A stretch of 8,285 nucleotides of DNA from Clostridia bacterium (lineage in GTDB: Bacteria; Bacillota; Clostridia; Oscillospirales; CAG-272): the NCBI GenBank assembly GCA_017612655.1, contig JAGAFM010000031.1, positions 1-8,285 on the forward strand. Direction: 5' to 3'. Both the position numbers and the translations under genes were made by a program. The notes beneath the pieces are model-generated. The model did no database searches. It saw nothing but the letters and a program-made list of their open reading frames with translations, and was not told the origin of the DNA. Positions 1 through 6,126 of this stretch are shown here, piece by piece (within the stretch, counting starts at the first letter, position 1; every line of letters begins with the position of its first letter).

Positions 1-558
1 ATGCTGAAGCAGCTGATCTTCACGATCGGCGAAAAGATGACGATCCGGCGCTTCGACCTCATCGAGGGCGATCTCGTTTCCTACATTCACGGGAAGGGAC
101 AGATCGGCGTCATCGTCAAGTTCGATTCCGACGAGGCTGCCAAGAGCAATCCCGGATATGCCGAGATGAAGAAGAATATCGCACTTCATATCGCCGCTGT
201 CACCGCGGTTCCCTATCTTTCTAAGGCGGATGTCCCCGCTTCCGTCATCGACGAGGAGCGCTCCGTGCTGCTGGCTCAGCTCGCGAACGATCCCGCCAAC
301 GCAAAGAAGCCGGAAGCCGTCCTCAAGAAGATCGTGGAAGGCCGTCTCGGCAAATTCTACCAGGAAAACTGCCTCCTCGAGCAGGAGTACGTCAAGGCGG
401 AGAACAAGGAATCCGTCGCGGATTATCTGGCTGCCTGCGCCAAGGCGTTCGGCGGCGCCGTCAAGATCGATTCCTTCTTCCGGTATGAAAAGGGAGAGGG
501 TCTGCAGAAGAGAGAAGACGATTTCGCTGCAGAGATCGAAAAGATGGTCAAGGGCTGA
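1..558 (+). CDS. tsf: Elongation factor Ts, C-terminal part (5' end outside the window)
   Basis: EF-Ts is the cytoplasmic nucleotide-exchange factor that releases GDP from EF-Tu during translation. The visible 185 residues match the second half of the family. An IGEKMTIRRF segment (residues 9-18) is followed by the SYIHGKGQIGV strand, the HIAA...PYLSKADVP region, the EGRLGKFYQENCLLEQEYVK block (about 113-132) and the FRYEKGEGLQKREDDFAAE ending. The N-terminal UBA-like helix bundle, the TDFV-type EF-Tu contact region and the first core subdomain are absent, so roughly 110 residues lie upstream. The ATG at position 1 is therefore most likely an internal methionine, not the true start. The gene ends with TGA at 556-558 and a terminator follows 20 bp later, so tsf looks like the last gene of its unit. 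In most bacteria that unit is rpsB-tsf, but rpsB is not visible here. Identity is very secure; only the start is unknown. Confidence 0.96.
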   Translation: MLKQLIFTIGEKMTIRRFDLIEGDLVSYIHGKGQIGVIVKFDSDEAAKSNPGYAEMKKNIALHIAAVTAVPYLSKADVPASVIDEERSVLLAQLANDPANAKKPEAVLKKIVEGRLGKFYQENCLLEQEYVKAENKESVADYLAACAKAFGGAVKIDSFFRYEKGEGLQKREDDFAAEIEKMVKG

Positions 559-577
559 TTTGACGCAAAGAGAAATG

Positions 578-614
578 AGGTTCCCGTGCTCGTTTTGCAT
601 GGGAACCTTTTTTT
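578..614 (+). terminator. Rho-independent terminator after tsf
   Basis: A 12-bp stem pairs AGGTTCCCGTGC (578-589) with GCATGGGAACCT (597-608), with a single G-T wobble. The loop is 7 nt (590-596). The stem runs straight into a run of seven T (608-614). It starts 20 bp after the tsf stop codon, so it ends the tsf transcript and separates it from the biotin ligase unit. The remaining intergenic DNA (615-689) must then hold the promoter of the next gene. Only weak matches are visible there, for example a TAGGAT at 661-666 without a good -35 partner. Confidence 0.93.
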
Positions 615-689
615 CAGAAACTGTTCACCGGGCATTCATCCCTGCGCAAAAGATCTGTAGTAGGATAGAGTTGAAAAAGGGGGACGGCA

Positions 690-1523
690 GTGAAGCAGGA
701 CTGTTCCGTGGAATCGTATCTTCGCTCTCCCGCGGACCGGCGGTTCCGGATCCGGATCGTCCGTGAAACGGACTCGACCAGCGGGGAACTCAAACGGGAA
801 GCCGGAAACGGTGCGCCGGACGGGCTCGTTCTGATCGCGGACCGGCAGAGCAGGGGGGTCGGAAGACTGGAGCGCCCGTTCTTTTCTCCGGAGGGGAGCG
901 GCCTCTACCTGAGCCTGCTCCTTCGAACCCCGATGCCCGCACAGGTTCTGCCCTCCGTCACCGTCTCCGCAGCGGTCGCTGCCGCGGAAGCAGCGGAGGC
1001 CGTCGCCGGAGAGTTTGGGGAAAAACTCCGGATCGGGATCAAATGGGTGAACGATCTCTGGCTCGACGGACGCAAGATCTGCGGCATTCTCGCCGAATCC
1101 CGTCTCGGGCAGGACGGATCGGCCGACTGGACCGTTCTGGGAATCGGGATGAATCTCTTCCCCCCGGCAGGAGGCTTTCCGGATTGGATCCGGGATACCG
1201 CGGGCTCTCTGTTTCCCGCGGAGATTCCCGGCATACGAAACCGGATCGCCGGAGAGCTTCTCAACCGTCTCGGGAACTATCTGGAAAAACTCCCCGAAAC
1301 CTGTCCGATGTCTTCGTACCGCAGCCGTTCGATCCTGGACGGAAAACGGATCCGGGTGGCACCCGTCAGCCGGGAAGGGGAAACGATTCCCGCTCTCGCT
1401 CTCGGAATCGGGCCCGACGGCGGGCTCGCCGTCCGTTTCGAAGACGGTTCGGAGACGGTTCTCCATGCGGGGGAAGTTACCCGGATCATTCGCGAACAAG
1501 AAAACGAGGAGGAAAACCGATGA
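690..1523 (+). CDS. birA: Biotin--[acetyl-CoA-carboxylase] ligase, monofunctional (no DNA-binding domain)
   Basis: This 277-residue enzyme should activate biotin with ATP to biotinyl-5'-AMP and transfer it to the lysine of biotin carrier proteins. The catalytic-domain landmarks are present in order: ETDST (26-30), the adenylate loop region (56-62), SPEGSGLYLSLLL (66-78), IKWVND (117-122, with K118 as the expected catalytic lysine), GRKICGILAES (127-137) and GIGMNL (151-156). A small C-terminal SH3-like domain follows from about 210. There is no N-terminal winged helix, so it is not a BirA-type repressor. The adenylate loop is odd: the family GRGRxGR reads GVGRLER here. The counterpart of E. 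coli R118 (R59) is kept, but a Val replaces the first Arg and a Glu replaces a Gly. The GTG start is favoured by an AAGGGGG Shine-Dalgarno at 677-683 and by homology beginning soon after. The stop overlaps the next start (ATGA), suggesting coupled translation. Confidence 0.93.
   Translation: MKQDCSVESYLRSPADRRFRIRIVRETDSTSGELKREAGNGAPDGLVLIADRQSRGVGRLERPFFSPEGSGLYLSLLLRTPMPAQVLPSVTVSAAVAAAEAAEAVAGEFGEKLRIGIKWVNDLWLDGRKICGILAESRLGQDGSADWTVLGIGMNLFPPAGGFPDWIRDTAGSLFPAEIPGIRNRIAGELLNRLGNYLEKLPETCPMSSYRSRSILDGKRIRVAPVSREGETIPALALGIGPDGGLAVRFEDGSETVLHAGEVTRIIREQENEEENR
1507..1512 (+). promoter_or_regulatory. Ribosome binding site of the serine hydrolase, inside the biotin ligase gene
   Basis: A perfect AGGAGG lies 7 nt before the ATG at 1520. 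This fixes the start of the hydrolase at that ATG, even though its reading frame stays open far upstream (to 1043) through the biotin ligase gene. Confidence 0.85.
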
Positions 1524-3532
1524 ATCTGTCAGTGGTGAATAAAGTACTCGATACTGCGGGAAAACTGATGGACGTCCGCCATTCCACAGAGTCCTATCTT
1601 CCGATCGTGAAAGGCAAGCCCGCCTTTTCGGAAGAATGCTGCTCCAACCCCTATTTTCTCCGGGTTCGGCCCGAGACGGAAGGGGTCAGCTCCGCGCGGA
1701 TCGCCGAACTGCTGCTCAGAATGGAAGCGGAGCCGACGCTCCACATGCACGGACTCACCATCCTCCGGAACGGAAAAATCCTCTGCGAAGCCGACTTCGG
1801 CGCGCAGGACAAACGAGTCTGGAAATACACTTTTTCCGCGTGCAAGAGCATAACGGCGCTCGCCATCGGCGTTCTGGTCGGGAAAGGACTCCTCTCCCTG
1901 GACGAAAAGATCGGGGATTTGTTTCAGGACCGGCTGAATCTGGTTACCAGGCCTCGCTTCCAGGGAATTACGGTGCGGGATCTCCTGACGATGCAGTCCG
2001 GCCTCGTTTTCAACGAAGTGGAGGCCATGTCGGATCCGGACTGGCTGAAGGACGCCCTGAATTCCGCCGTATCTGGCGACAGTCTGTTTGACCCGAAGCC
2101 TAAAAAACCCTTCCAGTACAACAGCATGAATACCTTCCTCCTGTCCGCGATCGTCACGGAGAAAACCGGAAAGCGTCTGGCGGCATTCGCGGAGGAGGAA
2201 CTCTTCACGCCTCTCCATATCACCGGTTATTTCTGGGAACAGAGTCCGGACGGATATACGGTTGGCGGATGGGGACTCTATCTCTCCCGCGAAGACATGG
2301 CGAAATTCGGCGTGCTTCTTCTTCAGGACGGGATGTGGGAAGGAAAGCAGCTGGTTCCTTCCGACTATCTGAAAGACGCCATGAGCGTTTTCGCCAAGAC
2401 TCCGTCAGAGTGTTCCGATCAGCCGGTTCACTATGATTACGGATACCAGATGTGGGTCAGCGAGACCCCGCACGCCGTCCTGTTCAACGGAATGCTGGGG
2501 CAGAACACGCTGATCTTCCCGGAAAAAAAGATCGTCATCACCTCAAACGCAGGCAATGACGAGATGTTTCAGCAGACTGTTTATCACACGATTCTCCACG
2601 AGTTTGTCGCCGGAATCGGCGACAGCGAACCCCTTCCGGGCTCGCCTGACGACGACGAGAGGCTGGAGCGAGCGCTGCTTTCAATCCGCGAACACGGAAA
2701 AGAAGAGGAAGAGCAGCTCAGCGCGAAATACCCGCAAAGAATGCCGGCCGTCCGCCAGAAAGAACCCGGCAGGTCCGCGTTCCTTTCCTGGCTGAAGCGG
2801 ATCTTTTCCGGAACCCCGGTGGAAAAGGCGGAGGAGAAGGGAAGCGGCGGCGAAAAACCTTCCCTCCCGAAGGAATGCCGCGATTTCGCAGGGAATTCCT
2901 ACCTCGTCCGGGCCGATTCCCCGACCGCGGCGGTCGGGCTCCTTCCGGTTGTGATGCAGGTGATGCAGCGCAACTACACAAAAGGCATCACGAAGCTCTC
3001 TTTCGGCTACCGGAGAGTCGACGGGGAAACCTGTTTCGTCATGACTTATACCGAGCGGGGCGACCGTCATGTCGTGCCGATCGGATTCGGAATCAGCAAG
3101 CAGACCACGCTGACGTTCAACGGAGAGCCGTTTCTCTGTGCGGCCGGGGGCGCTTTTGCTTCCGATGAAGACGGAAGGCCGGTTCTGAAGATTACGCTCG
3201 AGTTCCTGGAAACGCCGTCCACCCGGAAACTGAAGCTGTTCCGGAACCTGGACGGTTCGGTCACCCTGCGGCAGGAAGAGCAGCCGGGCGGCGCGTATGT
3301 CAGTCAGACGGTTCTCAACATGAAAAAGACGCTTTCGCAGCAGCCTGTGATCGGACCCGCCCTGGCGAAAATCGACGATGACCTGGTCGACTACTTCGTC
3401 CAGCGTCTGTTCTCTCCCGAAATGACGCTCCGGCCCAGAAGAGACCACATGAGAAAAAAGGCGCAGGAAAGCAGACGGCAGGAACCGGAGCAGGAAGAGA
3501 CGCTTACGGAAGCTCCCGAAGAAAGGACATAA
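1520..3532 (+). CDS. Serine hydrolase of the beta-lactamase / penicillin-binding-protein superfamily, with a long uncharacterised C-terminal region
   Basis: The protein has 670 residues. Residues about 55-365 form a beta-lactamase-like (class C/EstB-type) catalytic domain. It has the nucleophile motif S106-A-C-K109, the second motif Y200-N-S in YNSMNTFLLSAI, and a GMLGQ loop (324-328) followed by FPEKKIVITSNAGND in the third-motif region. Family members act as esterases, D-amino-acid peptidases or beta-lactamases; the substrate cannot be read from sequence. No signal peptide or membrane helix is visible at the N-terminus, so it is probably cytoplasmic, which is unusual for this fold. A charged linker (about 375-455) leads to a region (about 455-640) beginning FAGNSYLVRADS and containing VGLLPVVMQVMQRNYTKGI, which I cannot assign. 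The tail is rich in Glu, Arg and Gln. The gene overlaps the biotin ligase by 4 bp upstream and the convergent tcdA by 29 bp downstream. Superfamily identity is firm; function is open. Confidence 0.9.
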   Translation: MNLSVVNKVLDTAGKLMDVRHSTESYLPIVKGKPAFSEECCSNPYFLRVRPETEGVSSARIAELLLRMEAEPTLHMHGLTILRNGKILCEADFGAQDKRVWKYTFSACKSITALAIGVLVGKGLLSLDEKIGDLFQDRLNLVTRPRFQGITVRDLLTMQSGLVFNEVEAMSDPDWLKDALNSAVSGDSLFDPKPKKPFQYNSMNTFLLSAIVTEKTGKRLAAFAEEELFTPLHITGYFWEQSPDGYTVGGWGLYLSREDMAKFGVLLLQDGMWEGKQLVPSDYLKDAMSVFAKTPSECSDQPVHYDYGYQMWVSETPHAVLFNGMLGQNTLIFPEKKIVITSNAGNDEMFQQTVYHTILHEFVAGIGDSEPLPGSPDDDERLERALLSIREHGKEEEEQLSAKYPQRMPAVRQKEPGRSAFLSWLKRIFSGTPVEKAEEKGSGGEKPSLPKECRDFAGNSYLVRADSPTAAVGLLPVVMQVMQRNYTKGITKLSFGYRRVDGETCFVMTYTERGDRHVVPIGFGISKQTTLTFNGEPFLCAAGGAFASDEDGRPVLKITLEFLETPSTRKLKLFRNLDGSVTLRQEEQPGGAYVSQTVLNMKKTLSQQPVIGPALAKIDDDLVDYFVQRLFSPEMTLRPRRDHMRKKAQESRRQEPEQEETLTEAPEERT

Positions 3533-4220
3533 CCGCCTCCCGGGCCATCAGGATGCCGGCTGAGGAAGGAACAAACGCGGTGCTTCCCGGAGTGGAGGGC
3601 GCGACCCCTTCCTCCGTTTCCGTCCGCGGAGACAGCGGAGGCTCGTCCGACCAGATTACCCGGTATCCGGAAATGCCTCTTTTACGGACCTCTCTCCGCA
3701 GGACGCGGGCAAGCGGACAGACGGACGTCGTTTCGATATCCCCGACCCTCAGCCTGGTCGGATCGGTCTTGTTGCCGGTTCCCATCGAAGCAAGAATCGG
3801 AACGTCTGCCTTCCGGCAGCATTCCAGAAGCAGGAGCTTGGCGGAAACCGTGTCGACGCAGTCCAGAACATAGTCGTATTCGGAGAAAGGGAACCGAGCA
3901 GCGTTATCCGGGCCGAAAAACACCGGACACGCGGTCAGGGACAGTGCGGGATTGATATCCAGGAGACGCTTCCCGAGGACCTCGGTTTTCAGCTGCCCCT
4001 GGGTGGAGGAAAGAGCGACGATCTGACGGTTTCGGTTGGATTCGGAAACGGTGTCATGATCCACGATGGTCAGCGCTCCGACTCCGGAACGAACCAGTGC
4101 CTCCGCGGCGTGACCGCCGACCCCTCCGAGCCCGAAAACCGCAACGTGCTTTTCGGAAAGCACCCGCATCGCCGCCTCTCCGAAGAGCATCTGCTCCCTC
4201 GCAAAAATCCCGTTTTCCAA
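3504..4220 (-). CDS. tcdA: tRNA threonylcarbamoyladenosine dehydratase (TcdA/CsdL/YgdL, ThiF/E1-like family)
   Basis: This family uses ATP to convert t6A at position 37 of ANN-decoding tRNAs to the cyclic form ct6A. From the TTG start the protein has 238 residues. The adenylation fold is clear: VAVFGLGGVGG (26-36), acidic residues D54 and D56 in VDHDTVSESNRNRQ (53-66), K78 in the ATP site, DCVDTVSAK (120-128), and the family segment TTSVCPLARVLRREVRKRGI (164-183). The open frame continues to 4331. The TTG at 4220-4218 is chosen because a GGAGGAGGG lies 8 nt before it, the promoter at 4258-4286 lies inside the longer reading, and family members start a few residues before the FAREQMLFGE-like segment. 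The E. coli homologue receives help from the CsdA/CsdE sulfur system, and here a cysteine desulfurase lies divergently nearby. The 3' end overlaps the convergent hydrolase by 29 bp, and no terminator separates them. Confidence 0.92.
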   Translation of the reverse strand: MENGIFAREQMLFGEAAMRVLSEKHVAVFGLGGVGGHAAEALVRSGVGALTIVDHDTVSESNRNRQIVALSSTQGQLKTEVLGKRLLDINPALSLTACPVFFGPDNAARFPFSEYDYVLDCVDTVSAKLLLLECCRKADVPILASMGTGNKTDPTRLRVGDIETTSVCPLARVLRREVRKRGISGYRVIWSDEPPLSPRTETEEGVAPSTPGSTAFVPSSAGILMAREAVMSFLRELP

Positions 4221-4228
4221 TGAAATGA

Positions 4229-4237
4229 CCCTCCTCC
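4229..4237 (-). promoter_or_regulatory. Strong Shine-Dalgarno that decides the TTG start of tcdA
   Basis: On the minus strand this reads GGAGGAGGG, followed by 8 nt and then TTG at 4220-4218. No ATG or GTG in the tcdA frame is comparably placed: the upstream codon read as Val is GTC, and the next Met codon lies ten residues further in. Confidence 0.8.
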
Positions 4238-4257
4238 GAACCGGTTTTTCTGTTCGG

Positions 4258-4286
4258 ATTATACCGCATCCTGACCGGAAAAGCAA
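4258..4286 (-). promoter_or_regulatory. Sigma-A-type promoter of tcdA
   Basis: On the minus strand the -35 is TTGCTT (4286-4281), the spacer is 17 bp and the -10 is a perfect TATAAT (4263-4258). Transcription would begin near 4251, leaving a leader of about 30 nt before the TTG start. The -35 overlaps the first copy of a 9-bp direct repeat. No comparable promoter is visible on the plus strand of this divergent spacer (4221-4354) for the Rrf2 gene. Confidence 0.8.
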
Positions 4287-4302
4287 GGGATAAACCGGAA
4301 AA
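4274..4302. repeat. Direct repeat ACCGGAAAA, two copies 20 bp apart, in the divergent promoter region
   Basis: ACCGGAAAA occurs at 4274-4282 and again at 4294-4302, with starts exactly 20 bp apart, about two helical turns. The first copy overlaps the tcdA -35 element. A small palindrome AACCGGTT (4239-4246) lies in the tcdA leader and shares the ACCGG core. The repeats could be a regulator site, but with only two short copies chance is possible. Confidence 0.35.
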
Positions 4303-4354
4303 CAGCAACCTCTCCTGGAAGGGAACCGCACACACAGAATCGAGGACAGTAGCC

Positions 4355-4780
4355 ATGATGATCACGACCAAAGGAAAATACGCTCTGCAGACGCTTCTGG
4401 ACATCGCGGAGCATACCGCGGACGACCGGCAGAAAGTCATTTCTCTGAAAGCGATCGCAGAAAGACAGAATTTCTCTCTCAAGTATCTGGAGTCCATCGT
4501 TGCGATGCTGAACCGCGGAGGGCTGGTTCAGAGCATCCGCGGGAAGGAAGGCGGATACCGTCTGGCCAGAGATCCCGGAGAAATCACCGTTCTGGAAGTC
4601 ATGAGAGCAACCGAGGGCTCGCTCTCTCCCGTCTCCTGTCTGGACAACTGCCCCCAGGAGGGATGCTGCAGTCAGGAGGGATGCCGTACGCGTCCGATGT
4701 GGGAAAAACTCGACTCCATGATCGATGCCTATCTCTCCAGAATTTCTCTTTCGGCATTGCTCGAAGGCCGGATCGACTGA
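4355..4780 (+). CDS. Rrf2-family transcriptional regulator, IscR-like (probable Fe-S or cysteine-status sensor)
   Basis: A 141-residue regulator of the Rrf2 family. It has the MMITTKGKYALQTLLDIAEH first helix, a winged helix-turn-helix at about 29-70 (SLKAIAE, recognition-helix region SLKYLESIVAMLNRGGLV, wing SIRGKEGGYRLAR) and a C-terminal dimerisation helix. Between them lies a cysteine cluster, C95, C99, C104, C105 and C110, where IscR binds its [2Fe-2S] cluster through three Cys and a His. CymR-type members lack such cysteines, so an IscR/NsrR-like Fe-S ligand is likely. Spacing differs from E. coli IscR and the exact ligands are uncertain. GAGGA at 4342-4346 lies 8 nt before the first of two adjacent ATG codons. 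The gene directly precedes iscS-iscU and is separated from them by a palindromic site and a strong promoter, so it probably controls them. No clear promoter of its own is visible. Confidence 0.9.
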   Translation: MMITTKGKYALQTLLDIAEHTADDRQKVISLKAIAERQNFSLKYLESIVAMLNRGGLVQSIRGKEGGYRLARDPGEITVLEVMRATEGSLSPVSCLDNCPQEGCCSQEGCRTRPMWEKLDSMIDAYLSRISLSALLEGRID

Positions 4781-4791
4781 TGCCGCTCCTT

Positions 4792-4816
4792 AATTCCTAT
4801 TAAAAAAATAGGAATT
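4792..4816. promoter_or_regulatory. Perfect inverted repeat, probable Rrf2-family operator of iscS-iscU
   Basis: Two 10-bp arms, AATTCCTATT (4792-4801) and AATAGGAATT (4807-4816), are exact reverse complements around a 5-bp A spacer. The site lies 11 bp after the regulator gene and ends 4 bp before the -35 box, so its centre is about 52 bp upstream of the expected transcription start. Its size and symmetry suit a dimeric Rrf2 regulator. From memory, the AATAGGAATT half-site resembles sites bound by the Bacillus CymR/Rrf2 group. The AT-rich stem without a following T-run argues against a terminator. Confidence 0.72.
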
Positions 4817-4820
4817 TATC

Positions 4821-4849
4821 TTGACAGTCCGAATCCGGCGTGTTATAAT
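4821..4849 (+). promoter_or_regulatory. Full-consensus extended -10 promoter for iscS-iscU
   Basis: TTGACA (4821-4826), a 17-bp spacer and TATAAT (4844-4849) match the sigma-A consensus at every base, with an added TG at 4841-4842 giving an extended -10. Transcription should begin near 4856, leaving a leader of about 58 nt. So strong a promoter beside a palindromic site suggests high expression that is held back or modulated by a regulator. Confidence 0.92.
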
Positions 4850-4860
4850 GCCTCGGACAC

Positions 4861-4882
4861 AGAATCCGGGGATCATGATTCT
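4861..4882 (+). other. Small potential hairpin at the 5' end of the iscS mRNA
   Basis: AGAATC (4861-4866) and GATTCT (4877-4882) can pair around a 10-nt loop within the first nucleotides of the predicted transcript. The stem is only 6 bp and AT-rich, so it may be chance. If real, it could protect the 5' end of the mRNA. Confidence 0.25.
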
Positions 4883-4914
4883 CTGGCTGAACGGAAAGGG
4901 AAGGAACACAAAAC

Positions 4915-6102
4915 ATGCTCGTTTACGCAGATAACGCGGCAACCACACAGATGAGCCGGAAGGCGCTGGACGTCCTCTTCGAGACTTCGGAAACCGTATG
5001 GGGAAACCCGTCCAGTCTGCACTCGGTCGGACAGAAGGCAAAGGAAATTCTGGAGGATGCCCGCCTGAGGATCGCGAAGGCAATCGGTGCGGAGCCGAAG
5101 GAGATTTACTTTACTTCCGGCGGAAGCGAGGCGGACAACCAGGCTCTGATTTCCGCTGCCACCTTCGGAGCGCGGAAAGGGAAGAAGCATATTATCTCCA
5201 CCCGTTTTGAACATCATGCCGTTCTGCACACGCTGCAGAAACTGGAGAAGCAGGGCTTCGAAGTGGAATACCTCGATGTCCACCGGAACGGGCTCGTAAC
5301 CGCGGATCAGGTTCGGGAAGCCATCCGTCCGGATACCGCGCTGGTTTCCGTCATGTACGCGAACAACGAGATCGGAACGGTGCAGCCGATCCGGGAGATC
5401 GGGGCCGTCTGCCGTGCCGCAAAAGTTCCGTTCCATTCCGATGCCGTACAGGCAATCGGACATATTCCGGTCGACGTCGTCCGGGACAACATCGATCTGC
5501 TCGCTCTGTCCGCTCACAAATTTCACGGCCCGAAAGGGATCGGCGTTCTCTATGCCCGGAAGGGAACCCTTCTGGTGAATGTCATCGAGGGCGGCGCTCA
5601 GGAGCGCGGAAAACGGGCCGGAACGGAGAACATCCCCGCGATCGCTTCCATGGCGGCCGCGCTGGAGGAATCTCTTCAAAATCTGGAAGCGAACCGCGAC
5701 CGGATCATCCCGATGAGAGACCGCCTGATCGAAGGCCTTTCGAAGATTCCGCATTCCTGCCTGAACGGCGACCGGTCGAGCCGGGTTCCCGGGACGGTGA
5801 ACTTCTGCTTCGAAGGCATCGAAGGGGAGTCCCTTTTGCTGCTGCTCGATGCGCAGGGCATCGAGGCGTCCTCCGGCTCCGCCTGTACTTCCGGATCGCT
5901 CGATCCCAGTCACGTCCTGCTGGCCCTCGGGCTTCCGCACGACGTGGCGCACGGATCCCTGCGTCTGTCCATCGGCGAATACAACACGCCGGAAGAAATC
6001 GATCACATCCTCACCGTGGTTCCGCAGGTTGTGGAATATCTCCGCAACATGTCTCCCGTCTGGGAAGATCTGGAAAACGGGAAGAGACCCCATATCCTCT
6101 GA
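4915..6102 (+). CDS. iscS: Cysteine desulfurase (NifS/IscS family, PLP-dependent)
   Basis: This 395-residue enzyme removes sulfur from L-cysteine, forming alanine and an enzyme persulfide that feeds Fe-S cluster assembly and tRNA thiolation. The fold-type I aminotransferase landmarks are complete: YADNAATTQ near the start, TSGGSEADN (67-75) for cofactor binding, H101 stacking on PLP, YANNEIGTVQPI (148-159), HSDAVQAIGHIPVDV (174-188, with D176 and Q179), and LSAHKFHGPKG (198-208), where K202 forms the Schiff base. The persulfide cysteine is C324 in SSGSACTSGSLDPSHVL, the long mobile-loop form of IscS/NifS rather than the SufS form. Length is normal. AAGGA (4901-4905) lies 9 nt before the ATG. 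Transcription should start at the strong promoter just upstream, and iscU follows after 24 bp. The partner in the next gene indicates an ISC/NIF-type role in general Fe-S biogenesis; a nitrogenase-specific role has no support here. Confidence 0.96.
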   Translation: MLVYADNAATTQMSRKALDVLFETSETVWGNPSSLHSVGQKAKEILEDARLRIAKAIGAEPKEIYFTSGGSEADNQALISAATFGARKGKKHIISTRFEHHAVLHTLQKLEKQGFEVEYLDVHRNGLVTADQVREAIRPDTALVSVMYANNEIGTVQPIREIGAVCRAAKVPFHSDAVQAIGHIPVDVVRDNIDLLALSAHKFHGPKGIGVLYARKGTLLVNVIEGGAQERGKRAGTENIPAIASMAAALEESLQNLEANRDRIIPMRDRLIEGLSKIPHSCLNGDRSSRVPGTVNFCFEGIEGESLLLLLDAQGIEASSGSACTSGSLDPSHVLLALGLPHDVAHGSLRLSIGEYNTPEEIDHILTVVPQVVEYLRNMSPVWEDLENGKRPHIL

Positions 6103-6126
6103 GCGAAAAAGGAAGGAGAATCAGAA

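Noticed and set aside
1..3. ATG at the first base as the true tsf start
   Set aside because: The translation begins in the middle of the EF-Ts core. The N-terminal domain and first subdomain are missing, so the gene simply extends beyond the window.
615..689. A promoter for the biotin ligase gene
   Set aside because: One must exist after the terminator, but the best -10 (TAGGAT, 661-666) has no acceptable -35 at 16-18 bp, so I do not list it as a feature.
851..860. Possible frameshift at the run of six G in the biotin ligase gene
   Set aside because: Family motifs lie in the same frame before (ETDST) and after (SPEGSGLYLS, KWVND) the run, so the frame is intact.
1043..1519. Upstream extension of the hydrolase reading frame
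   Set aside because: It runs out of frame through the biotin ligase gene and gives an Arg/Pro/Ser-rich low-complexity translation. The AGGAGG at 1507-1512 marks the ATG at 1520.
3553..3873. A 106-codon plus-strand frame inside tcdA
   Set aside because: It lies opposite the conserved C-terminal half of TcdA, has no clear ribosome binding site and shows no recognisable domain.
4792..4816. The palindrome as a terminator of the Rrf2 gene
   Set aside because: The stem is AT-rich with an A-only loop, has no T-run after it on the plus strand, and lies directly against a promoter. An operator fits better.
4873..6093. A 406-codon open frame antisense to iscS, and a similar 287-codon frame antisense to the biotin ligase (636-1499)
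   Set aside because: Same mirror effect of codon bias. The sense strands carry all family motifs, and the antisense frames lack convincing starts or domains.
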